NCBI GenBank assembly: GCA_038238555.1
Contig: JBBRXP010000188.1
Coordinates: 1 to 11,566 of the forward strand
Length of the DNA: 11,566 nucleotides
Direction of reading: 5' to 3'
Source of the DNA: JANNXQ01 sp038238555
GTDB lineage: Bacteria; Verrucomicrobiota; Verrucomicrobiia; Chthoniobacterales; Chthoniobacteraceae
Shown here: positions 5,196 through 11,566 of the stretch, in pieces
Layout of the letters: every line of letters begins with the position of its first letter
Numbering within the stretch: position 1 is the first letter of the stretch
The notes under the pieces: model-generated
The model's input: only the letters and a program-made list of their open reading frames with translations
What the model was told of the DNA's origin: nothing
Databases searched by the model: none
Program-made: the position numbers and the translations under genes

Positions 5196-7494
5196 CCGCC
5201 GCTCCGGCGGTCTTCCGATTCAAAAACGGCTCGCTCGTCACGATCCCAGCGACCAACCCGGAGAGCTTGCTCTGGTTGCCGCCGGCCTTGGAAATCACCT
5301 CGTCGAGGGCGCAGCGGTCGTAGTAATCCAGGCCGCGGCCGAGCGCGTAGGTCATCAATTTTTCGGTGAAGCTGCGCACGAATTTGCTGCCGCTCTTGAG
5401 CGCTGTCTTGAGATCGCGCGGGCCGGCAAACGAAACACCGCTGGGAAGCTTGCCGATCGTGTCGATCGGAAATTTCCCGTCCTTGTCGCGCCACGCGCCG
5501 GTGGCGTCGAAGTTTTCCAGCGCAAAGCCGAGCGGGTCCATGCGGTTGTGGCAATTGGCGCACTCGACTCGGGCGCGGTGCTGCTCGAAACGCTGGCGCA
5601 GCGAAGCAGTCTGGTTCACGGCGTTCTGCTCCTCGAGTTGCGGCACATCCGGCGGCGGCGCCGGCGGCGGGGTGCCGAGCATTTGCTGGAGGATCCACTT
5701 GCCGCGGATGACCGGCGAGGTGCGCGTGGGCGTGGAAGTCGAGACCATCACCGCGCCGAGCGTGAGCACTCCGCCGCGCGGCGAATCCTTCGGGAAAGTC
5801 ACGCGCTGAAACTTTCCGCCCTTCACTCCCTCGATGCCGTAATGGCGCGCGAGCTTTTCATTGAGGAAGGAAAAATCCGCGTCGAGCAAATCGGCGAGCG
5901 GACGATCCTCGGTCACGATGGCGCGGAAAAAAAGCTCGGCCTCCTCCTTCATCATGCCCTTGAGTTCTTCCTTCCATTTCTTGAAGACCGAGGGGTCGAT
6001 CGCCACTTCCCAGATGTTGCGAATCTGGAGCCATTGATCGACGAAGTTGTCGAGGAAGGAATGCGCGCGCCAATGCTGGAGCATGCGTGCGGCCTGGCGT
6101 TCGAGGTTGCCATCCCGGCGCAACTCGCCGCGTCCGGCGAGGGAGAGCAGTTCGGCGTCCGGCATACTATTCCAGAGGAAATACGAGAGGCGCGAGGCGA
6201 CCTCGAAGTCGTTGAGTTCGCGCGCCTCGCCCGGCTTCAACTCCGGCGGATCGAGCTCCCAGCGGAAGAGAAAGTGCGGCGAGCAGAGCGCCGCCTGCAC
6301 CGCGGTCTGCATGCCTTCGAGGAAGCCGCCGCCATTGCGCATCGCCAGATCCACGAAGCCCGCGAGCCGCTCGACTTCCGCCTCCGCCACCGGTCGGCGA
6401 TAAGCACGCGCCGAAAATTCTGCGAGCAACTCGCGCGCGACCGCGTGCTCCTCGCCGCGCTGCGGCATCCGCGCGATGAGCCGCTTGTGGCTCTCGGGCA
6501 CGGCGGGCGTGGGGCCGGGTGGGCCGGTGAGCTCGACGGAATGGACGAAGAGATTGCGATCGCCGCGCAGCTTTGAGTCACGATTCTTTTGATCGCTGTA
6601 GTTGTTGAGATACGCGACGGCAATCCGGTGCGTGCCGGCTTCGAGAGTGGTCTTGAGTTCAAAGATTTCGCTCTTCCAATTCGGCACGGCGAAAGTCTTC
6701 AGCTCGCGGCCCGCCACGCTCACCTTCATCCGCGGCGGCTCCGGTCCGGCCTGCTCGCCGTGGGCGCGGATGCGCACCGTGTATTCGCCGCGGCGCGGCG
6801 CGGTGAAGTCCGCGCCCGCCTCAGCTTCGCGATACAGCCCGAGCGTCCCATCTTCGAGCGGCCGAGCGTCTTTGCTCGGCGACAAAAATTTGTCGCCCTT
6901 TACCTGCAACACGAATGGCCGCGGCTCCGCATCGAGCTTGATGGCCTGGCGCACGATCTCCTCGGCGGCGGCGAGATATTTCTCCATCAACATGGGCGAG
7001 AGCGAGAGCACGTCGCCGATGTTGTCAAAGCCGTAGCCCACTTCGTCGCCCGGTATTTCCTCCGCGCGATATTCCACGCCGAGCAGATCGCGGATGGTGT
7101 TTTGATACTCCTCGCGATTGAGCCTGCGAATGGTCACACGCCCCGGGTTCTTCGGCCCCGTGCAATCGGCGATCGAAAGTTGACCGTCGATGAACTTGAT
7201 GAGCATGTCGCGCACATCCTCGCCTGGCTGCGGCTTTTTCTCCGGCGGCATCTCGCGTGACTCGAGCTGCTCGGCCACTTTCTGCCACACCTCGCGATCG
7301 CCGGGCACATTGGCCTTGTCCACGTAGAGCGACAGATTGAGGTCGCCCTTTTGCTTTTCATTGTTGTGGCAGCCCAGGCAGAAGCGAGAGAGCGCCGGCT
7401 TCACGTGCTCGGCAAACTTCACGGGTTCCGCCGTCACAGTCCAGGCGGTGAAACCTGCGAGGAGGAAGATCGTGGCCGAAAAGCGGAACTTCAT
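5191..7494 (-). CDS. Exported multidomain cytochrome-like protein (PSCyt1, DUF1587/1595/1592/1588/1585)
   Basis: From the ATG at 7494 the product is 767 residues. It has a Sec signal peptide (about 1-22, cleavage after TVTA), then a PSCyt1-type segment with the haem-binding motif CLGCH (39-43). DUF1587 follows (RRLNREEYQNTIRDLLGV, about 123-140), then a beta-rich segment at about 215-325 resembling a small carbohydrate-binding module, DUF1595 (about 350-415), DUF1592 (about 425-555), DUF1588 with a second CANCH motif (645-649) and DUF1585 (about 690-760). The two CxxCH sites suggest two c-type haems and a periplasmic redox role; the substrate is unknown. The frame also reaches a GTG at 7545, but the extra 17 residues are polar and precede the signal peptide, so the ATG is preferred. 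It is the first gene of the minus-strand group, opposite the signal peptidase gene. Confidence 0.92.
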   Translation of the reverse strand: MKFRFSATIFLLAGFTAWTVTAEPVKFAEHVKPALSRFCLGCHNNEKQKGDLNLSLYVDKANVPGDREVWQKVAEQLESREMPPEKKPQPGEDVRDMLIKFIDGQLSIADCTGPKNPGRVTIRRLNREEYQNTIRDLLGVEYRAEEIPGDEVGYGFDNIGDVLSLSPMLMEKYLAAAEEIVRQAIKLDAEPRPFVLQVKGDKFLSPSKDARPLEDGTLGLYREAEAGADFTAPRRGEYTVRIRAHGEQAGPEPPRMKVSVAGRELKTFAVPNWKSEIFELKTTLEAGTHRIAVAYLNNYSDQKNRDSKLRGDRNLFVHSVELTGPPGPTPAVPESHKRLIARMPQRGEEHAVARELLAEFSARAYRRPVAEAEVERLAGFVDLAMRNGGGFLEGMQTAVQAALCSPHFLFRWELDPPELKPGEARELNDFEVASRLSYFLWNSMPDAELLSLAGRGELRRDGNLERQAARMLQHWRAHSFLDNFVDQWLQIRNIWEVAIDPSVFKKWKEELKGMMKEEAELFFRAIVTEDRPLADLLDADFSFLNEKLARHYGIEGVKGGKFQRVTFPKDSPRGGVLTLGAVMVSTSTPTRTSPVIRGKWILQQMLGTPPPAPPPDVPQLEEQNAVNQTASLRQRFEQHRARVECANCHNRMDPLGFALENFDATGAWRDKDGKFPIDTIGKLPSGVSFAGPRDLKTALKSGSKFVRSFTEKLMTYALGRGLDYYDRCALDEVISKAGGNQSKLSGLVAGIVTSEPFLNRKTAGAAE

Positions 7495-7675
7495 TTTGTC
7501 GGCAAGATACACGATTCTGATCTCTTGGGTTGGTGTTGCTTTCACAACTCCACTTTTCCAAGTCCTGGCCGCGCGGGTCGGAAACGCGCGCTCCTTTCCG
7601 CTGCTTGGAATTTATCTGGAGCTTGGAATTCGGACTTTGGAATTTTCCGCCACCCCCGCTACAAACCCCGCCCTC
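7495..7675. promoter_or_regulatory. Divergent intergenic region with TTGGAATT repeats
   Basis: These 181 bases must hold the promoters of both the cytochrome-like gene (leftward) and the signal peptidase gene (rightward). TTGGAATT occurs three times (7605-7612, 7623-7630, 7637-7644), the first two within GCTTGGAATT copies 18 bases apart. TTCCAAG (7556-7562) is the inverse of CTTGGAA (7604-7610). A GC-rich palindrome lies between (GCGCG 7571-7575, CGCGC 7585-7589). No convincing -35/-10 pair was identified. The stretch looks assembled from short repeats. Confidence 0.55.
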
Positions 7676-8800
7676 ATGTATTTCCTCACTCCGCGCTACC
7701 TCCGCCAAGGGCGCCAATTTGCCAAGGATGCCCGCAAGCTGCTGGCCTACAAGCGCGACCTGTGGAGCGCGGCGACGATCGCATCTTTCCAGGCGGGCAT
7801 CGGCAGGCTCGACGGCGCGCTGCGGGAGCGCGACCGGGCGGCGGTGGATCGCGCGGCGCGAGATCTCGACGCGCAGTGCAGCGCAAATCTGCCGTCGGTG
7901 GCGGATGCGGGGTGGCGGGAAAACGTGGAGGTGTTTCTCGTGGCCATCGTCATCGCGCTCGGGGTGCGCACTTACTTTCTCCAGCCCTTTACGATCCCCA
8001 CGGGGTCGATGTATCCCACCCTCAACGGCATCATCGGCCATCCCACCCAGGAGCCGCCGCCCAACTTCCTGGTGTGCATCTGGCAGGCGGCGTGGAATGG
8101 GCGCACGTGGGTGGATGTGGCGGCCAAGGGGGATGAGACCATCCTGCGGCTCGACGATTACACCCGCTTCCTCTTCTTCTCTTACACGCGAGTGGAAACC
8201 GATAAGAATGAATACCTGGTGCACGTTCCCGTGGCCACGGCGCGGGAACGCGAGGGCTTCAATCTCGCTCCAGGCCGCTTCTTTCGCGCCGGGCAGCCGA
8301 TCCTCCGCGGTTATCACGACACGGGCGACCATGTTTTTGTCGATAAGGTGACTTATCACTTCCGCGCGCCGCGGCGTGAAGATGTGTTTGTCTTTAATAC
8401 CGGCGGCATCCCCACGCTCGATAACCGCAACACGCCGAATGCCACATCGCAGTTCTACATCAAGCGGCTCGCGGGGACGCCGGGCGATGAGTTGCGGATC
8501 GATCCGCCGCGGCTCTTCGTGAATGGCGAGGTGGCAAAGGGCGCATCCTTTGCGCGGGTGATGGCGAAGCAAGACGGTTACGGCGGCTACGGCAATGGGT
8601 TTCCCGGTTTCCTGATGCCCATCCTGCGCTCGCCCGATCAGCCCTACACGGTGCCGGCAAAGAACTACTTTGCGCTGGGCGATAACAGCTACCACAGCTC
8701 GGACAGCCGCGACTGGGGGCCGGTGCCGCAGCAGAATATCATGGGCCGCGGGGTGATGGTGTACTGGCCGTTCCAACCGCACTTTGGGTTGATCCATTAA
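7676..8800 (+). CDS. lepB: Signal peptidase I (S26 family) with large insert
   Basis: This 374-residue membrane protease removes Sec and Tat signal peptides. One transmembrane helix lies at about 83-102, followed by box B PTGSMYPT (108-115) with the nucleophile Ser111. Box C is GDHVFVDKVTYHFRAPRREDV (217-237), box D YIKRLAGTPGD (261-271) with the general base Lys263, and box E GDNSYHSSDSRDWGPV (335-350). All catalytic elements are present. Two features are unusual: an 80-residue charged N-terminal region before the membrane helix, and a Ser-to-Lys spacing of 152 residues against 55 in E. coli LepB, so about 100 extra residues (about 118-215) follow the nucleophile. The frame is open upstream to 7337, but that part is antisense to the neighbour's 5' end and crosses the intergenic repeats; the ATG at 7676 gives the first sensible start. 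Confidence 0.95.
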   Translation: MYFLTPRYLRQGRQFAKDARKLLAYKRDLWSAATIASFQAGIGRLDGALRERDRAAVDRAARDLDAQCSANLPSVADAGWRENVEVFLVAIVIALGVRTYFLQPFTIPTGSMYPTLNGIIGHPTQEPPPNFLVCIWQAAWNGRTWVDVAAKGDETILRLDDYTRFLFFSYTRVETDKNEYLVHVPVATAREREGFNLAPGRFFRAGQPILRGYHDTGDHVFVDKVTYHFRAPRREDVFVFNTGGIPTLDNRNTPNATSQFYIKRLAGTPGDELRIDPPRLFVNGEVAKGASFARVMAKQDGYGGYGNGFPGFLMPILRSPDQPYTVPAKNYFALGDNSYHSSDSRDWGPVPQQNIMGRGVMVYWPFQPHFGLIH

Positions 8801-8810
8801 GGTTCAGATC

Positions 8811-8832
8811 CAAGGAGTGTCGCCCCTCCTTG
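8811..8832 (+). other. Small hairpin after the signal peptidase gene
   Basis: CAAGGAG (8811-8817) and CTCCTTG (8826-8832) pair perfectly around eight bases, 11 bases after the lepB stop. A short TTTT follows 11 bases later. It could be a weak terminator or mRNA end. It also hides the only Shine-Dalgarno-like AAGGAG in the area, which lies too far from the next ATG (8871) to serve it. Confidence 0.35.
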
Positions 8833-8844
8833 AGGGTTGGCTTT

Positions 8845-8858
8845 TGGAATTTGGAACT
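8845..8858 (+). repeat. TTGGAATT/TTGGAACT repeat before the 131-residue gene
   Basis: Two overlapping copies, TTGGAATT and TTGGAACT, lie 12 bases before the ATG at 8871. They resemble the triplicated TTGGAATT motif 32 bases before lepB. Shared position near two consecutive start codons suggests a repeat family or a common leader motif. Confidence 0.4.
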
Positions 8859-8870
8859 TATTCTTCGCCC

Positions 8871-9266
8871 ATGGCTCGCCGCGCTAGTTCCTCCGCACAT
8901 CCCGTCTGGATCCTTGTCGCGGCGGCGCTTGCGGTCGCGGGGATCGGGGGTGGGTATTTTCTCTTCGGGCGGGCAAACGATCCTTACCGGACGATGGCCG
9001 CGCTGCCGGTGCAGGATTACCTTCAAAACGCAAACAGCCTGCGTGGTAATATGTACAAGCTCGAAGCCACCATCGCCAAACAAATGGAGTGGTCGCAAAG
9101 TGCGGGCCGGCTTTTTTCGGTGGATGCGCCGGGCGGGGAAGTGCTGCCGATCCTGGTGCCGCCGGAGCTTTCCAAAGTGAACATGGAACGCGGGCAGCGT
9201 TTCTTTTTTAAGATCGAAGTAGCCGACAAGGGCATCCTCACGGCGCGGGATGTGAAGAAGGCGTGA
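8871..9266 (+). CDS. Small membrane-anchored protein of unknown function
   Basis: The ATG at 8871 gives 131 residues. A basic N-terminus (MARR) precedes one hydrophobic segment at about 11-32, rich in Ala, Val and Gly. The remaining 100 residues are soluble and probably outside the membrane, with the basic cytoplasmic end consistent with that topology. The segment from about 58 to 131 alternates hydrophobic residues in a way that suggests a small beta-barrel or OB-like fold, but I do not recognise the family. An in-frame GTG at 8817 would add 18 residues, through the TTGGAATT repeat, and is disfavoured. The stop is two bases from the next gene's ATG, so the two products are probably translated together. 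Confidence 0.75.
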   Translation: MARRASSSAHPVWILVAAALAVAGIGGGYFLFGRANDPYRTMAALPVQDYLQNANSLRGNMYKLEATIAKQMEWSQSAGRLFSVDAPGGEVLPILVPPELSKVNMERGQRFFFKIEVADKGILTARDVKKA

Positions 9267-9268
9267 CG

Positions 9269-11113
9269 ATGCATTCCACTTTGCCAATTGGATGCGGGTT
9301 GTTTCTCTTTGCAGCAGCGTGCCTCGCGCAAGTACCTGACGCGCCCGCGCCGTCCGCGCCCGTGGGGGAGAAGCCAGCCGGCAAGGATGCGCCCTCCTTC
9401 GATCCCGGCTCGGAAATCCTGTCGTGGGATGGTCGGAACTGGAACATCAATAACAACCGGCTCTTCCAGGCGCGGTTCGAAAAGTATCTCAACGCTCCCG
9501 AGGCAACGGGCGCCGAGGATCAGCAGTATCGCGCGGTGCTCACCGAGATTCTCACGCGGCTCGCGCCCGGCAGCGCCACCACGCAGAATGTCGATTACTC
9601 CTTCCGCCTGCTGGCGCGCGGCTCGAATTACGACATCGACGCGCGGCTCTGCGATTCACTGGCCAACGCGGTCTATACCGTGTGGGTCGCGCAGCGCTCG
9701 CAACAGCGCCTCGTCACTGCCAACGCGGCCATGCAGTACGAGATCATGTCGCTCGAGGCCGCGACGCAGCACCAAGGCACCGTCACGCAGCACGCCAAGG
9801 ATGTGAGCGAAAAGATGAGCGGCTCGCGCAAGCCCGCGGGCAAGAATGCGCCGCCGGCAAAAACCAGCGCCAACGAACAAGCCGCCGAAGCGAAACAAGC
9901 GACTCTGGAAAGCGCCAACTGGCAGATGCGCCGGCTCGCTGAAATGATCGCGCGGCAGAAATCCAATGACGTGAAGCGCGAGCTCTCGGAGATCGCGGCG
10001 AAGGTGGAATTCCAGGCGCTGATGGTGCAATTCTTCCTCCAGCGCCGTTACCAGCACGTGATCATGGCCACGCGCTTCTACCGCGCGCTTTTCAACGACG
10101 GCGACTCAAAGCTCAACCTCGGCAAAGACGCCTCCGATCTCTTCCAACGCAGCACCGGCCAGCCGCCCACGGTGAGCGTGCTGGACTCGGTGGCCAATGA
10201 AGCCATCCGCGACGTGCGTGAAGGCGTGAAGGCATTCGAGTTTCTCCTCGAAAATAAGGAACTCGACAGCGCCACCAAACGCCTCGCGGAAGCGTTCACG
10301 ATCGGCGAGTACATGCCGGAAGTCCGCACCGTGCCGCGCGAAAAGAAACGGCGCGTCGTGGATTTCTCGCACAAGGGGTTTCAGCTCATCAGCGCCATCG
10401 AGGTGAAGGATTACGCGCTCGCCGACTCGCTGGTGAAGGAACTCGCCGTGAGTGCAAAAGATTTCGACAGCTCGAAGCCGACGGCTGCCATCGAGACGGC
10501 GCGCACCACGTCGCACTTCCTCATCGCCAAGGCGCGCAATGCCGCCATCAGCGGCGACAAGCAAGGGCTCGAGACCGCGCTCACCGCGGCCACGCAGACC
10601 TGGCCGCGCAATCCCGAGCTGGCCGACGTGTCGCGGCTCATCTTCTCGCAGGGCGATGTGCAGGAAAAGGCGGTCATCGATTTCGGCCAGCTCCTCACCC
10701 AGAAAAATTACCGCAAGATCTACGAAGACAGCGGCCGCTTCATCGCCGCGCTGGCCACTTATCCCGACAAGGCGGAGCAGCTCAAGCACGTGCTTGAAGA
10801 CATGAAGCAGATCGAGACCGCGATCTTACGCGCCGACGAAATGGCGCGGCAGAGTAACTACGCCGGCGCTTGGGAGAATGTGGAAAAGGCGTTCGCGCAA
10901 TTCCCCGAGGACAGCAAGCTCAACCAGACCCGCGCGAACTTCACCACACAAGCCGCGGACTTTGTCCGCACGCTCCGCAATGCGCAGGAGCTCGAAAAGC
11001 AGGAGCAGGTGGGCTCGAGCCTCGCGTGGTATCTCAAGGCGCAGAAAATTTATCCGCAGAGCGAATTTGCGGGAGAAGGCGTGGGCCGACTCGTCAAGCG
11101 CGTGCTGCCCTGA
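9269..11113 (+). CDS. Exported helical repeat protein of unknown function
   Basis: From the ATG at 9269 the product is 614 residues. The first 20 residues form a signal sequence; FAAAC with Cys18 could be a weak lipobox, or cleavage could follow CLA (18-20). A Pro/Ala/Lys-rich linker (about 22-45) leads to a distinctive stretch ILSWDGRNWNINNNRLF (50-66). The remainder is almost entirely alpha-helical, with a low-complexity Lys/Pro/Ala segment around 180-205 and TPR-like helix pairs in the C-terminal part (for example around 530-610). No catalytic motif is seen, which points to a scaffold or envelope structural role. AAGG at 9258-9261 lies seven bases before the ATG, the best Shine-Dalgarno match among the starts here. 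A GTG at 9263 overlapping the preceding stop is the alternative start. Confidence 0.8.
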   Translation: MHSTLPIGCGLFLFAAACLAQVPDAPAPSAPVGEKPAGKDAPSFDPGSEILSWDGRNWNINNNRLFQARFEKYLNAPEATGAEDQQYRAVLTEILTRLAPGSATTQNVDYSFRLLARGSNYDIDARLCDSLANAVYTVWVAQRSQQRLVTANAAMQYEIMSLEAATQHQGTVTQHAKDVSEKMSGSRKPAGKNAPPAKTSANEQAAEAKQATLESANWQMRRLAEMIARQKSNDVKRELSEIAAKVEFQALMVQFFLQRRYQHVIMATRFYRALFNDGDSKLNLGKDASDLFQRSTGQPPTVSVLDSVANEAIRDVREGVKAFEFLLENKELDSATKRLAEAFTIGEYMPEVRTVPREKKRRVVDFSHKGFQLISAIEVKDYALADSLVKELAVSAKDFDSSKPTAAIETARTTSHFLIAKARNAAISGDKQGLETALTAATQTWPRNPELADVSRLIFSQGDVQEKAVIDFGQLLTQKNYRKIYEDSGRFIAALATYPDKAEQLKHVLEDMKQIETAILRADEMARQSNYAGAWENVEKAFAQFPEDSKLNQTRANFTTQAADFVRTLRNAQELEKQEQVGSSLAWYLKAQKIYPQSEFAGEGVGRLVKRVLP

Positions 11114-11117
11114 TGCG

Positions 11118-11143
11118 TGGCGCCACAGGCGCCAGATTTTCTT
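11118..11143 (+). terminator. Probable intrinsic terminator
   Basis: TGGCGCC (11118-11124) and GGCGCCA (11128-11134) pair perfectly around the loop ACA, followed by GATTTTCTT. It begins four bases after the stop of the 614-residue gene and would separate it from the regulator gene. The T-run is short and interrupted, so efficiency is uncertain. Confidence 0.55.
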
Positions 11144-11199
11144 ATCCCGCCCCGGTTTTCTCTTGTGCTCTGCGGGCGCGCGACCACTCAATCCTTTCC

Positions 11200-11566
11200 A
11201 TGAATTCGCCCACCGATGGAGAGTCGCCCGAGGCGGCCGGCGAGAGCAGAGCCGCGCGAAAATTGGAAGACCTCCAGAAGAATATCACGATGGCTCAGAT
11301 CGCGAAGGCGGCCGGCGTATCCCAAGGCGCCATCTCTTCGCTGCTCAACGACCGCGACTACGGCATCCGGGTGAGCGACAAGACCCGCGAGCGTGTCTTC
11401 AAGGTCTGCCGCGAGATGGGTTACATCCCCAACGATCTCCGCGCGGTGGTGCGGATGTATCCGGAATTTGGAGACTTCAGTCTGCTGCTCTCGGCGCAGA
11501 TTCCCGGCGGACTCGGCGATGCCTTTTGCGGGCGAGTGGCCTCGGGCGCCATCGCGGCGGTGCCCG
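11200..11566 (+). CDS. LacI-family transcriptional regulator, partial
   Basis: The first 122 codons are present and the gene runs off the right edge. After a 28-residue acidic, Ser/Ala-rich leader, a LacI-type helix-turn-helix is clear at about 29-82: ITMAQIAKAAGVSQGAISSLLN followed by VSDKTRERVFKVCREMGYIPN. The segment that should be the hinge helix reads PNDLRAVVRMYPEFG rather than the usual PNxxARxLR, so the Leu that normally intercalates in the minor groove is replaced by Val. SLLLSAQIPGGLGDAFCGRVASGA then resembles the start of a periplasmic-binding-protein-like sensor domain, degenerate in sequence. An alternative start is the ATG at codon 31, but it would cut into the first helix. The effector and targets cannot be told from this fragment. 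Confidence 0.85.
   Translation, partial: MNSPTDGESPEAAGESRAARKLEDLQKNITMAQIAKAAGVSQGAISSLLNDRDYGIRVSDKTRERVFKVCREMGYIPNDLRAVVRMYPEFGDFSLLLSAQIPGGLGDAFCGRVASGAIAAVP

Noticed and set aside
5125..6576. 483-codon plus-strand frame antisense to the cytochrome-like gene
   Set aside because: Its start lies inside the 23-bp inverted repeat and its first residues are translated repeat; the rest is the shadow of the DUF1592-family gene.
7495..7545. GTG start at 7545 for the cytochrome-like protein
   Set aside because: The added 17 residues are polar and would precede a well-formed signal peptide that begins at the ATG at 7494.
7571..7589. Fifth copy of the GGGAC repeat before lepB
   Set aside because: It shares a GCGCG/CGCGC stem and the trailing CGCGCTCC, but lacks the GGGAC loop and the first hairpin, so membership is not supported.
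7358..8797. 479-codon minus-strand frame antisense to lepB
   Set aside because: The plus strand carries all signal peptidase I boxes in order; the minus-strand product is Arg/His/Pro-rich and motifless.

Overview
The window is high-GC bacterial DNA, most likely from a Verrucomicrobia-type organism of the PVC superphylum. The main evidence is an adjacent pair encoding an exported DUF1592-family cytochrome-like protein (with DUF1587, DUF1588, DUF1595 and DUF1585 segments) and a Tat-exported DUF1552 protein. That pair is characteristic of Planctomycetes and Verrucomicrobia. Almost no gene start has a Shine-Dalgarno motif, and the gaps between genes are full of short structured repeats. The phylum assignment is an inference from gene content.

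Left part (1-7494). Four genes lie head to tail on the minus strand, in transcription order: the multidomain cytochrome-like protein (5191-7494), the DUF1552 protein (3758-5104), an exported HEAT-repeat protein (2002-3666) and a GspE/PilB-type secretion or pilus ATPase (224-1984). The gaps are 86, 91 and 17 bases. The first two gaps are occupied by structured repeats. The first three products carry export signals. The ATPase is a cytoplasmic motor and may simply be the neighbour of this group.

Right part (7495-11566). After a 181-base divergent intergenic region, three plus-strand genes follow: a type I signal peptidase with a large insert (7676-8800), a 131-residue membrane-anchored protein (8871-9266) and a 614-residue exported helical repeat protein (9269-11113). 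The last two are almost fused. A probable terminator follows. A LacI-type regulator then begins at 11200 and runs off the right edge.

The most unusual content is a repeat family. Three copies of an ungapped 59-base unit (131-189, 3550-3608, 3698-3756) and a fourth, partial and diverged copy (1-36) each fold into tandem hairpins with a GGGAC loop. The stem sequences change while pairing is kept. Copies occur as inverted pairs around a roughly 90-base core that is itself related between the two loci, an architecture like REPIN elements. One pair sits on the 5' end of the HEAT gene and appears to supply its start codon and first 40 codons. A separate perfect 23-bp inverted repeat made of ATGACGA-type units fills the gap between the cytochrome and DUF1552 genes.
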